Assembly: GCA_918290775.1 (NCBI GenBank)
Contig: CAKJZF010000017.1
Span: forward strand, 1 to 35,535
Length of the DNA: 35,535 nt
Source of the DNA: Clostridiales bacterium
GTDB lineage: Bacteria; Bacillota; Clostridia; Oscillospirales; CAG-272
Reading direction: 5' to 3'
In this document: in pieces, positions 7,838-15,954 of the stretch
Position numbering within the stretch: position 1 is the first letter of the stretch
Layout: every line of letters starts with the position of its first letter
Program-made: the position numbers and the translations under genes
Notes under the pieces: generated by a model
The model's database searches: none
Seen by the model: the letters and a program-made list of their open reading frames with translations, nothing else
Told to the model about the DNA's origin: nothing

Positions 7838-8983
7838 ATGAAGGACAATCGTTGCGGAGAACTCAGTGTGATCGGCATGAAGGGATGTGAACAATTCGCA
7901 AGCCAGGTGGATTACTATCTCAGAGATTGGCGTCGCCACGGAGGGGATGACACATTTCTGATTGAGGCAAACTGCCCGAGATTCGGTTCGGGCGAGGCGA
8001 AGGGAATGATCAGCGAATCCATGCGCGGAAAGGATGTTTTCATCATCTGCGACACCTTTAACTACGGTGTGACCTACAAGATGTACGGGCAGATGGTTCC
8101 CATGAGCCCTGATGATCACTACGCGGATCTCAAACGTATCATTGCAGCCATCGGCGGAAAGGCGCGGCGCATCACCGTTATCATGCCCATGCTTTATGAG
8201 GGCAGACAGCACCGCAGAGCGCACAGAGAGTCTCTCGACTGCGCCCTGATGCTCCAGGAATTGGTTTCTATGGGCGTTTCCAACATTCTGACTTTCGACG
8301 CGCATGATCCCCGCATCTGCAACGCGATCCCGCTTTCCGGCTTTGATAACGTTCAGCCGACCTATCAGATGATCAAGTCGCTTGTCCGTGCGGTCCCGGA
8401 TGTTGTGATCGACAAGGATCACGCCGCCATCATTTCCCCGGACGAGGGAGCGATGCACCGTTGTATGTATTATAGCTCGGTGTTGGGTCTTGACATCGGA
8501 ATGTTCTACAAACGCCGCAACTATTCGATCGTTGTCAACGGCAGAAACCCCATTGAGGCGCATGAATACCTCGGGCAGGATCTTCACGGCAAGGACGCCA
8601 TCGTTGTGGATGACATGATTTCTTCGGGCGATTCGATGATTGACGTTTGCAAACAGCTCAAGGAGAAGGGCGCGGCACGCGTGTTCTGCTTTGCAACGTT
8701 CGGGCTGTTTACAGAAGGTTGCGATAAATTCGATCAGGCGTTTAAGGACGGCGTGATCGACCGGGTACTCACAACCAATTTGGTTTACCGTCGTCCCGAG
8801 TTGGCGGAAAAACCTTGGTATGTGGAGGTCAATATGTGCAAGTATGTGGCATATCTGATTGACACACTCAACAACGATGAAAGTATCAGTGCGCTTCTTA
8901 ACCCCGTCAAGCGCATTCAGACCCTGATGGACAAGCACCGCAGTGCGCTGGCTTCGCAAATGCAGATGTCCTTCGACAAGTAA
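7838..8983 (+). CDS. prs: Ribose-phosphate pyrophosphokinase, divergent long form
   Basis: Makes PRPP from ribose 5-phosphate and ATP. The 381-residue protein is longer than the usual 310-320 aa. Recognisable are the catalytic flexible-loop region MPMLYEGRQHRRAHRESLD (family: Y-x-R-Q-D-R-K...), FDAHDPRI in place of the common DLHA, and the PRPP loop VVDDMISSGDS (about 256-266; common form VDDM-I-D-T-A-G-T). GGAGG lies 5 nt before ATG 7838; an upstream in-frame ATG at 7787 has no ribosome site. This long, divergent form may be a paralogue alongside a canonical Prs elsewhere. Separated from rhaB by 114 bp that contain a weak 7-bp hairpin without a T-tract. Activity is inferred. Confidence 0.85.
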   Translation: MKDNRCGELSVIGMKGCEQFASQVDYYLRDWRRHGGDDTFLIEANCPRFGSGEAKGMISESMRGKDVFIICDTFNYGVTYKMYGQMVPMSPDDHYADLKRIIAAIGGKARRITVIMPMLYEGRQHRRAHRESLDCALMLQELVSMGVSNILTFDAHDPRICNAIPLSGFDNVQPTYQMIKSLVRAVPDVVIDKDHAAIISPDEGAMHRCMYYSSVLGLDIGMFYKRRNYSIVVNGRNPIEAHEYLGQDLHGKDAIVVDDMISSGDSMIDVCKQLKEKGAARVFCFATFGLFTEGCDKFDQAFKDGVIDRVLTTNLVYRRPELAEKPWYVEVNMCKYVAYLIDTLNNDESISALLNPVKRIQTLMDKHRSALASQMQMSFDK

Positions 8984-8994
8984 TCAGGGAATCC

Positions 8995-9034
8995 AAAAAG
9001 GCAGACCGCGCGGTAAAGCGCGGTCTGTCTTTTT
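8995..9034. terminator. Bidirectional terminator between prs and the AraC gene
   Basis: aaaaaggcagaccgcg pairs with cgcggtctgtcttttt (one G-U wobble) around an 8-nt loop, with A and T tracts on either side. It serves two convergent genes. Confidence 0.88.
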
Positions 9035-9046
9035 GGTTGCCAGAGT

Positions 9047-9838
9047 TCAGTGCTTTTCGGAAACCTCTCGGCGATATTGCGTCGGGGTCATTCCGTAGTA
9101 ACGCTTGAACAACTCGCGAAAATAGATGGCGGAAGAATAGCCGGTTGCGGATAAAAGCGTTTCCATAGAAACATCGCCGCGGCGAAGGAGCTTTGTGGCG
9201 AGATCCAGGCGGATCTCGTTGCGGTAGTCGGTGGGAGAGATGTTCCATTCGCGCTTAAAAACATGGTGCAGATGGGACTCACTGACATGACAGGCGGCGG
9301 CAAGGTCGGCAACCGTATAGTTTTGCGCAAAGTTGGCGCGGATATAGCTTACGGCGGCAGTGAGGATCGCGGATCCAGTGGGGTCGGTTTCCGGCGTCAG
9401 ATACGGGAGTGCATCTGAAAGGAGCGCAAACAGTTCCGATAGCGCACGCAACTGTTTCGTCTTCGTCCCCTCCATCATGTTCTCAATGGCGCGAATGCGG
9501 TCGCCCGTTTTGGTAACGGAGAGAAAAGGAATGTGGGCGGGGTGGAAACGAAGGGGGGAATCTCCGCTTTCGGTCAGGTGGATCATGCAATATTCGATCT
9601 CTGGAGTACCTGTCCAGCGGGAGCGGTAGCGCGTTCCGGCGGGTAGAAAAAAGAAACTGCCGGTGGGAAGATTCAAAATTTCGTGTCCTGTCTCCAGATG
9701 TGTTTCACCCTGTAGAATATAGCCGAAGCTGGTGTGAATTTTACCGGCGCTTCCGTCGCAAAAATGGGCGGTTGCATAGCGCATATGCCGAACGGAAATA
9801 TCTTCAAAATGAATATCGGCAATTCGTTTGATCTCCAT
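9047..9838 (-). CDS. AraC-family transcriptional regulator
   Basis: About 263 residues: an N-terminal cupin-like sensor domain (FFLPAGTRYRSRW near residue 70) and a C-terminal double helix-turn-helix of AraC type (about 165-260) with YTVADLAAACHVSESHLHHVF and the family signature GYSSAIYFRELFKRYYGMTPTQYRR. This layout is usual for regulators of sugar uptake or use. ATG 9838 has GGGGAG 8 nt upstream; a TTG at 9844 is only 2 nt from that site and is rejected. It has its own promoter and is divergent from trkA. Ligand unknown; rhamnose is possible given rhaB 1.3 kb away, but that is inference only. Confidence 0.9.
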   Translation of the reverse strand: MEIKRIADIHFEDISVRHMRYATAHFCDGSAGKIHTSFGYILQGETHLETGHEILNLPTGSFFFLPAGTRYRSRWTGTPEIEYCMIHLTESGDSPLRFHPAHIPFLSVTKTGDRIRAIENMMEGTKTKQLRALSELFALLSDALPYLTPETDPTGSAILTAAVSYIRANFAQNYTVADLAAACHVSESHLHHVFKREWNISPTDYRNEIRLDLATKLLRRGDVSMETLLSATGYSSAIYFRELFKRYYGMTPTQYRREVSEKH

Positions 9839-9874
9839 TGGCAATTCTCCCCAAAAAGCAGATTTGTTTTTTTA

Positions 9875-9903
9875 ATTATACACGCTTAAACAAACAATGT
9901 CAA
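9875..9903 (-). promoter_or_regulatory. SigA-type promoter for the AraC gene
   Basis: Minus strand: TTGACA (9898-9903), 17-bp spacer, TATAAT (9875-9880). This is a full match to both consensus hexamers. Confidence 0.82.
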
Positions 9904-9951
9904 GCACTATTTATCAAAATACCAGTCTTCACTTTCTGTGCGATCTTTCTA

Positions 9952-9980
9952 TTGACAAAAACGGGCGGTTATGATATAAT
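9952..9980 (+). promoter_or_regulatory. SigA-type promoter for trkA-trkH
   Basis: TTGACA (9952-9957), 17-bp spacer, TATAAT (9975-9980). This is a full consensus match, with transcription start about 60 nt before trkA. Confidence 0.82.
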
Positions 9981-10047
9981 TATAGAATATAGTAGAATAA
10001 CGGTTTACAAATAGGAAAGAGCTTTTGGGATGTGAGAGGAGAGCGAA

Positions 10048-11406
10048 ATGAAAATTCTCATTGCAGGTGACGGCAAACTCGGAGAAACACTTTCGAGACA
10101 ACTCTCCGCGGAGGGGCACGAAATCACCTTGGTGGATTCGAACCCCGCTGTTTTGGAGTCGAGTGTCAATCGCTATGACGTGATTGCGGTGCAAGGGAAC
10201 TGTGCCGCGATGGATGTTCTTCGAGATGCAGGCGTTGAGAGCGCGGATCTATTGATCGCGGTCACCGGGACAGATGAGGTTAACCTTCTTTGCTGCAGCA
10301 CGGCGCACTGGATCAATCCCAACCTGCATACCATCGCACGCATCCGAAATCCCGAGTATTCCGAGCAGGCGTATGCCATGAAGGACGCGTTTGCCATCTC
10401 CATGACGGTCAATCCCGACCAGCAAGCGGCAATCGAGATCGAGCGATTACTCAAATACCCCGGCTTTCTCAAGCGTGACAGCTTTGCAAAGGGACGGATG
10501 GAGATCGTGGAGCTTCGGCTGGAGGAAGGCAGCAAACTCTGCAACGTGATGTTAAGCTCGCTCAACAGCATTGTCAAATGTAAGGTGTTGGTTTGTGCGG
10601 TCGTTCGGAACGGCACCGCAGTTACGCCGGACGGTAATTTCGTCCTGATGGAAGGGGATCGGCTGTTTGTAACCGCCCCGACCGACACGCTCTCGGTACT
10701 CCTGAAAAATCTCGGCATCATCACCCATCGTGTTCAGCGGGTCATGATCGTCGGTGGCGGTAAGGTGAGCTACTATCTTGCCGATGCCCTTCAAAAAAGC
10801 CATATCGACGTGCAACTAATCGAGCGTAGCGAGGAACGTTGCCTTGCGCTCGCCGATCAACTGCCGAACATCAACGTTATCCGCGGCGACGCGAGCGACC
10901 AATCGGTGCTGGAGAGCGAAGGGCTTGCTTCCAGTTCGGCTTTGGTTGCGCTGACGGGACTGGACGAACTGAATATGGTCGTCGCACTGTACGGCAAGCG
11001 CAATAACGTTCCGCAGATTATCACCAAAATGAGCCGCATTGAGGATACTTCGGTCATCGACAGCCTCTCGTTGGGGAGCGTCATCAGCCCGCGCAATCTT
11101 TGTTGCAATACCATTGTGCGGTATGTCCGTGCCATGCAGAATCAGGTTGGCGCGGCAATCACTGTGCATTCCATCGCGGACGGCAAGGCGGAGGCAACCG
11201 AATTCTTGATTGATGATGAAACGCCGCATTGTGGAGAGCCTCTCAAAACGTTGAAGTTGCGCGAGAATGTGCTGGTGGTTGGAATCAATCGGGGCAACAC
11301 CACCGAGATTCCGAACGGTGATTCCACCTTTCATGCCGGAGATTCGGTTGTGATCGTTTCCACCGGGACTGGCGTGATCGGTCATTTCGGCGATATTTTC
11401 GCGTAA
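10048..11406 (+). CDS. trkA: Trk potassium uptake peripheral protein TrkA
   Basis: Cytosolic NAD(H)-binding regulatory subunit that gates the TrkH potassium channel. 452 residues with two RCK modules in tandem: the first Rossmann fold starts at MKILIAGDGKLGETL, the second at VMIVGGGKVSYYL (about residue 230), each with the acidic end (VDSNP, IERSEE) that binds the ribose. Each RCK-N is followed by an RCK-C domain (KCKVLVCAVVRNG; LKLRENVLVVGINRG). GAGGAG lies 7 nt before the ATG. trkH starts 16 bp downstream, so the two form an operon. Confidence 0.94.
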   Translation: MKILIAGDGKLGETLSRQLSAEGHEITLVDSNPAVLESSVNRYDVIAVQGNCAAMDVLRDAGVESADLLIAVTGTDEVNLLCCSTAHWINPNLHTIARIRNPEYSEQAYAMKDAFAISMTVNPDQQAAIEIERLLKYPGFLKRDSFAKGRMEIVELRLEEGSKLCNVMLSSLNSIVKCKVLVCAVVRNGTAVTPDGNFVLMEGDRLFVTAPTDTLSVLLKNLGIITHRVQRVMIVGGGKVSYYLADALQKSHIDVQLIERSEERCLALADQLPNINVIRGDASDQSVLESEGLASSSALVALTGLDELNMVVALYGKRNNVPQIITKMSRIEDTSVIDSLSLGSVISPRNLCCNTIVRYVRAMQNQVGAAITVHSIADGKAEATEFLIDDETPHCGEPLKTLKLRENVLVVGINRGNTTEIPNGDSTFHAGDSVVIVSTGTGVIGHFGDIFA

Positions 11407-11422
11407 AACGGGGAGATCGCTT

Positions 11423-12883
11423 ATGAATTACCGTATGATTGGAAGGATCAACGCTTTCATTTTGCTCATCGAAGGCGTATTTATGATTCCGGCGTTGATT
11501 TTTGCGTTAGCGGATCGAGATTTCACGGTTGCGAGATCGTTTGTGATCACCATCGGCGCCATCGTGGTTTTTTCCGGTCTCCTGCTTTTGATTTGCCGGC
11601 GGGCAAAGCGCGGGTTTTACGCGCGGGAAGGATTTGTGTGCGTTGGGATTGGTTGGATTTTGATCAGTTTGTTCGGGTCGGTTCCATATTGGCTTTCGGG
11701 GCAGATTCCGAATGTGATCAACGCAATTTTTGAGACCGTTTCCGGCTTGACCACAACCGGGGCTTCCGTAGTTCCGGCGGTGGAGGATCTCGCGCGTGCG
11801 ATCAACTATTGGAGATGCTTTACCCACTGGCTCGGTGGTATGGGCGTGCTGGTTTTCCTGTTGGCGGTTGCGCCTATCGGCGAACAGAGCGAGGGCTTTA
11901 CCATGCACCTTTTGCGTGCGGAAAGCCCGGGGCCGAGCGTTGGCAAGCTCGTTCCGAGAATGCGGCGGACGGCAGGGATCCTGTATATTATCTACATTTT
12001 ATTGACCTTTACCGCTTTTTTGTTTCTGCTTTGCGGCGGAATGCCGGCGTTCGATTCGCTTTGCACTGCGTTTGCAACGGCGGGGACGGGCGGATTCGGC
12101 GTGAAGAATGACAGCATCGCAAGCTACAGTCCGTATATTCAGAATGTTTGCACGGTGTTCATGCTCCTGTTCGGAGTCAATTTCAGTTGCTATTATCTGA
12201 TTTTGCTCCGTCAGGTCAGGAGCGTGCTCAAGGATGAAGAGTTCCGCCTCTATTGGGGAATCGTGATCGGCGCAACGCTTCTGATCGCATGGAATCTGAC
12301 GCGGGTTGCCATGTACGCAACCTTCGGAGAAACCTTGCGTCATTCGGCGTTTCAGGTTGCTTCCGTCCTTACAACCACAGGTTTCGCGACGACCGATTTT
12401 GACCTTTGGCCGACCTTTTCAAAAGCAATTTTGCTTTGCCTGATGGCACTTGGCGCATGCGCGGGCAGTACCGGCGGCGGTCTCAAATGTGCGCGGTTAC
12501 TTCTGCTTCTCAAAGCCTTGCGCCGCAACATCGGGCAACTCCTGCACCCAAACAGCGTTAAGGTTATTCACGTCAACGGCAGACAGGTTGACGAGCGAAC
12601 CATTGCAAACACCAACGCCTATCTTGCCGCGTATGTTGCCATCTTGCTGGCAAGCTTTTTTCTGGTTTCCATCGACAATGTTTCGGTTTTAACAAGTTTT
12701 ACGGCGGTTCTTTCCTGTATGAACAATATCGGACCGGGCTTGGACGCGGTCGGCCCCAGCTGCAACTATGCGGGATTAGGAGCTCTTTCCAAGATCGTTC
12801 TGATCATTGATATGCTTGCCGGGCGACTGGAGATTTTTCCGATTCTCGTGCTGTTCAGCAGAAGGACATGGAAGCGCTATTGA
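11423..12883 (+). CDS. trkH: Trk potassium transporter membrane subunit TrkH
   Basis: Polytopic inner-membrane K+ channel/transporter of 486 residues. The four pore-loop selectivity motifs are visible in order: TTTGASV, GTGGFG, TTTGFATTD and NNIGPGLD. The ACAGSTGGGLKCAR segment is the intramembrane-loop region typical of TrkH/KtrB proteins. GGGGAG lies 7 nt before ATG 11423. It works with TrkA, encoded immediately upstream, to import potassium. Confidence 0.94.
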   Translation: MNYRMIGRINAFILLIEGVFMIPALIFALADRDFTVARSFVITIGAIVVFSGLLLLICRRAKRGFYAREGFVCVGIGWILISLFGSVPYWLSGQIPNVINAIFETVSGLTTTGASVVPAVEDLARAINYWRCFTHWLGGMGVLVFLLAVAPIGEQSEGFTMHLLRAESPGPSVGKLVPRMRRTAGILYIIYILLTFTAFLFLLCGGMPAFDSLCTAFATAGTGGFGVKNDSIASYSPYIQNVCTVFMLLFGVNFSCYYLILLRQVRSVLKDEEFRLYWGIVIGATLLIAWNLTRVAMYATFGETLRHSAFQVASVLTTTGFATTDFDLWPTFSKAILLCLMALGACAGSTGGGLKCARLLLLLKALRRNIGQLLHPNSVKVIHVNGRQVDERTIANTNAYLAAYVAILLASFFLVSIDNVSVLTSFTAVLSCMNNIGPGLDAVGPSCNYAGLGALSKIVLIIDMLAGRLEIFPILVLFSRRTWKRY

Positions 12884-12894
12884 GCGGATAAAAG

Positions 12895-12945
12895 ATTATG
12901 AAACGGTATACCGCCGACCAGGGGTATACCGTTTCATAATTTTTC
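12895..12945. terminator. Terminator after trkH (18-bp perfect stem)
   Basis: Bases 12895-12912 pair perfectly with 12923-12940 around a 10-nt loop, followed by a T-run. The last codons of the convergent minus-strand gene (stop at 12934-12936) lie inside the right arm, so the hairpin is shared by both directions. Confidence 0.88.
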
Positions 12946-13308
12946 AAGCTGTGCAGATTCGGATGCGATCATGTAGCGCGTTTCCAGGCGGTCGCGGTGA
13001 CGCCTGACAAAGCGGGCGGTCTTTTGCGTTGTCGGAATCAGGTAGAGAACGGTTTCGGTGTTTCGGACGCTGTCCGCGAAGTCCTCGAGCGCGATCAACA
13101 ACAGCTCGTCGCGGGAAAAACCATGAATGGTGTGAAATTTCATGATCAGAGAAAACCGATGCAAAAGAGGGATTCGCTCACAGAAAACATGGGAGATGAC
13201 GCGGTTGCTGCCAAAGAACCGCTTTGCGATCTCTCGTGTTCGCTGTGAATAGCCAAGCAAAATCGGCGCCGCTTCTTTCCAAAACAGATTGCCTTCGTTC
13301 GCGTCCAT
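12934..13308 (-). CDS. Small protein resembling a lone pre-ATP-grasp domain
   Basis: 124 residues. CAGGAGGG lies 9 nt before ATG 13308, a strong ribosome site. The segment APILLGYSQRTREIAKRFFG, followed by VISHVF, FHTIHGF, a helix ending LEDFAD, VLYLIPTT and a final HRDRLETRYMIA, follows the layout of the N-terminal pre-ATP-grasp domain of clostridial ATP-grasp ligases (ILLG...ArsF...LIP...I..h.d.L..yfi). Such proteins normally continue for another 250-300 residues with the ATP-grasp fold; here the ORF ends. It may be a stand-alone regulator-like domain or the remnant of a truncated ligase. The similarity is from memory. No clear promoter is seen. Confidence 0.6.
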   Translation of the reverse strand: MDANEGNLFWKEAAPILLGYSQRTREIAKRFFGSNRVISHVFCERIPLLHRFSLIMKFHTIHGFSRDELLLIALEDFADSVRNTETVLYLIPTTQKTARFVRRHRDRLETRYMIASESAQLEKL

Positions 13309-13406
13309 TCAGCCATCCCTCCTGTCTGCCTCTTTCATTTTATCATATTTGGGTCTGTAAAGAAAGCCCAAAACGGAAATTTTTCCAAAAAAAATTTTCC
13401 AAAAGC

Positions 13407-13435
13407 TTGCAATTGTCCGTTCTTTTCATTATAAT
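13407..13435 (+). promoter_or_regulatory. SigA-type promoter for the GNAT gene
   Basis: TTGCAA (13407-13412), 17-bp spacer, TATAAT (13430-13435). Confidence 0.75.
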
Positions 13436-13470
13436 GATAAATGAAACGGCTTACATAAAGGATGGAACCC

Positions 13471-14058
13471 ATGAAGAAGGAATTGATTTATCGAACGTTC
13501 TCGCACCTGCCGGAGCTACACACCGATCGGCTGATCCTGCGGAAGATGCTGGTCAGTGACGCCGCGGATATGTTCGAATACGCACGCCGTGAGGATGTGA
13601 CGCGGTATCTGACGTGGAATCCGCACCCGGATCGGTTGTATACCCGTGAATATTTAGAGTACATCGGCGGGCGCTATTCCGCGGGGATGTTTTATGACTG
13701 GGCAATCGAATATGAACCGGATCGGAAGATGATCGGTACCTGTGGTTTTACCGCCTTCAATTGTACCCATGACAGCGCCGAGGTCGGCTATGTTCTCAAC
13801 CCTGCCTACTGGGGAAAGGGCATTGCCTCGGAGGCGCTGGCTCGCGTCCTGCGCTTCGGCTTCGAGAAATTGCACCTGCACCGCATTGAAGCCAAATTCA
13901 TGAACGGAAATGAGCGTTCGCGTAGGGTGATGGAGAAGGCGGGAATGACCTTTGAGGGCTATCAGCGCGATGCGATGAGGGTCAAGGGACTATATGTCAC
14001 GGTCGGCGTCTGCTCGATCCTTGCCGCCGAATGGCGCATGGCGAATCCGCCGATCTGA
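13471..14058 (+). CDS. GNAT-family N-acetyltransferase (RimJ/RimL-like)
   Basis: 195 residues. It begins with the RimJ/L-type phrase TDRLILRKM followed by a helix, then the acetyl-CoA site AEVGYVLNPAYWGKGIASEA and motif B (HRIEAKFMNGNERSRRVMEK, GMTFEG). Family members transfer acetyl from acetyl-CoA to protein N-termini or small amines such as antibiotics; the acceptor is not predictable. AAAGGA ends 8 nt before ATG 13471; an in-frame ATG at 13462 overlaps that site and is rejected. It is a single gene between its own promoter and a terminator. Confidence 0.9.
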   Translation: MKKELIYRTFSHLPELHTDRLILRKMLVSDAADMFEYARREDVTRYLTWNPHPDRLYTREYLEYIGGRYSAGMFYDWAIEYEPDRKMIGTCGFTAFNCTHDSAEVGYVLNPAYWGKGIASEALARVLRFGFEKLHLHRIEAKFMNGNERSRRVMEKAGMTFEGYQRDAMRVKGLYVTVGVCSILAAEWRMANPPI

Positions 14059-14060
14059 AC

Positions 14061-14102
14061 AAAAAAATGCCTGCGGGGCAATTGCCCCGCAGGCATTTTT
14101 TT
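14061..14102. terminator. Perfectly palindromic bidirectional terminator
   Basis: The 42 bases 14061-14102 read the same on both strands (A7, GC-rich core, T7). The element ends the GNAT transcript and that of the convergent uracil permease gene. Confidence 0.92.
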
Positions 14103-14116
14103 CGGAAACGGGAGAA

Positions 14117-15556
14117 TTACTCCGCGTCGTCCGTCTTGCTTACCGTTGCAAGTTCCGCTTCTGTGGGTGCTTCAACAGTCTCCTGCTTTTCATCGCCTTT
14201 TTTGCGAATGTTGAGAAGCAGGTTGGTCAGAATACCGAGGATCAAAGCCGCGGCAACTTCGGTGATGGTCACTTTCCAGAACTTGAGTGCCATGCCGCCG
14301 ATACCTGTAATGAGAATCACAGAGACAGTGAAGAGATTGCGGTTGTCGCCGAGGTCAACATTCTGGATCATCTTCAAACCGGAAACGGCAATGAAGCCGT
14401 AGAGCGCGATGCACACACCACCCATTACGCAGGCGGGAATGGTGGCGAGGAAGGTGACGAAGGGAGCGATAAACGCCATCACAATCGCCATGCAGGCGGT
14501 TACAAAGATGGTCACAACCGAAGCATTGCCGGAGATTGCTACGCAACCAATAGATTCACCATAGGTGGTGTTGGGGCAGCCGCCGAAGAACGCGCCCGCC
14601 ATAGAGCCAACGCCGTCGCCGAGCAGGGTGTTGGAGAGACCGGGATCTTCCAGCAGATCCTTCTCGATGATCGAGGAGATGTTCTTATGGTCGGCGAGGT
14701 GCTCAGCAAAGACCACAAACGCAACCGGAATGTAAGCAACCGCAACCGTTCCGAGGTAGCCGGGGGTGAGATCTTTGAAGCCCTTGAACGCCCTGATAAA
14801 GGAGAAATCGGGAACCCATTTCATATTATTAAAGATCGAGAAATCAATGATAATGAATTGCTCAATGCCGGAAATGTGACCGATTACGGTGAAGATTGTT
14901 GCAACGATGTAACCCGCCAGAATTCCCAAAACGAAGGGGATCATTTTCATCATCTTCTTGCCAAACACCGAGCAAACCATCACGGTGCCGAGGGTGACCA
15001 GTGCGCAGAACAAGCAGAAGACGCCATGTTTGTTCATCACATATGCACCGTTCGCCGAGCTGTAGGCAACGCTCACAGCGTCACCAACCGCATTACCGGC
15101 AAGCGAAAGACCGATGATTGCAACCGTGGGGCCAACCACAACCGCGGGCATCAGCTTGGAGATCCACTTGACGCCGACTTTCTTGGTGATCAGCGCGATG
15201 ACCACGTAGACCAGTCCTGCGAAGATCGCACCGAAGAGCAGACCGAGATAGCCAACCTTCATCGAAGCCGCACCGGCAAATGCAGCGAACATCGGACCGA
15301 TGAATGCAAAGGAAGAACCGAGGAACACGGGGCTTTTGAACTTGGTGAAGCAGAGGTACACCAAAGTACCGACGCCAGCGCCGAACAGGGCGGCGGACTG
15401 GGACATCTCGACCCTTCCCCCCAACATGTTGTTGATGATCGCGGGAACGGCGATGGTTGCGGCAAGGATTGCGAGCAACTGTTGCAGAGCGAACAAAGCA
15501 ACCTTGCCGTAACCAATGTCGCGCGGTTTCGCGTCTACATTGTAAACGAGTTTCAT
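14117..15556 (-). CDS. uraA: Uracil permease (NCS2/UraA family)
   Basis: Polytopic nucleobase symporter of 479 residues. It has the NCS2 substrate motifs FAEHLADH (Glu corresponding to UraA Glu241) and NTTYGESIG (Glu corresponding to UraA Glu290); the NTTYGE form is typical of uracil rather than xanthine carriers. Twelve or more hydrophobic segments run from IGYGKVALFALQQLLAI onward, and a charged cytosolic tail (EKQETVEAPTEAE) ends the protein. GGAGG lies 7 nt before ATG 15556. The open frame continues upstream to about 15880, but that part is leader RNA. It is a single gene with a long leader that may regulate it. Confidence 0.92.
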   Translation of the reverse strand: MKLVYNVDAKPRDIGYGKVALFALQQLLAILAATIAVPAIINNMLGGRVEMSQSAALFGAGVGTLVYLCFTKFKSPVFLGSSFAFIGPMFAAFAGAASMKVGYLGLLFGAIFAGLVYVVIALITKKVGVKWISKLMPAVVVGPTVAIIGLSLAGNAVGDAVSVAYSSANGAYVMNKHGVFCLFCALVTLGTVMVCSVFGKKMMKMIPFVLGILAGYIVATIFTVIGHISGIEQFIIIDFSIFNNMKWVPDFSFIRAFKGFKDLTPGYLGTVAVAYIPVAFVVFAEHLADHKNISSIIEKDLLEDPGLSNTLLGDGVGSMAGAFFGGCPNTTYGESIGCVAISGNASVVTIFVTACMAIVMAFIAPFVTFLATIPACVMGGVCIALYGFIAVSGLKMIQNVDLGDNRNLFTVSVILITGIGGMALKFWKVTITEVAAALILGILTNLLLNIRKKGDEKQETVEAPTEAELATVSKTDDAE

Positions 15557-15795
15557 TTCTTTTCCTCCAAGAAATTTTAATTTATCAAAACGGCTCGTTT
15601 GTAACCGTTGTGACCCGTGTTGCGCTCCGGCGGCAAGGCAAAGAGAAAACACCGCCGATGAAATGATCTGTTGTAGGAAAAAACAGGATTTCGGCAGTGC
15701 TAGCGCCATGGAACTATTAAATTCTCGCCACCAACGCATCCGCCGTTTGTGATCTTGACTATATTTAAGTATACCATACATTTTGGAAATGTCAA
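15557..15795 (-). promoter_or_regulatory. uraA promoter and long structured leader
   Basis: Minus strand: TTGACA (15790-15795), 16-bp spacer, TATACT (15768-15773), giving a leader of about 205 nt. In it, a CGGCGG early in the RNA (15740-15746) and a second CGGCGG (15651-15658) can each pair with a later CCGCCG (15627-15634), so the two structures exclude each other. A weak hairpin AACGG/CCGTT followed by UUUUG comes just before the ribosome site. I do not find the PyrR-binding consensus nor the conserved cores of purine, PreQ1 or PRPP riboswitches. Regulation is therefore suggested, not identified. The rest of the gap up to spoIVA (15796-15954) holds only a possible spoIVA promoter. Confidence 0.5.
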
Positions 15796-15954
15796 CCCCT
15801 TTTTCAACTTTTTTTAGTATTTTCGTAAATCTTGTCGAAATGGAGAAGATTTGTCTTTTTCGGTTTGATTTTTTCGGCAAATTGTTCTAAATAGCCGAAG
15901 CCGTCCGTATACTGTACCAAACTTTGACCGAGGGAAAACAGGGGAGGTATTGAA

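Noticed and set aside
13994-15580. Long plus-strand frame opposite the uracil permease gene
   Set aside because: Antisense of a clear NCS2 transporter; its composition (His, Asn, Asp, Gly rich) is that of a reversed membrane protein.
15557-15880. N-terminal extension of the uracil permease frame
   Set aside because: The true start at 15556 has a strong GGAGG, and the extension runs through the promoter and leader.
15885-15913. Sigma-E promoter for spoIVA
   Set aside because: Expected from biology, but TTCTAAAT and CGTATACT match too poorly for a separate feature.
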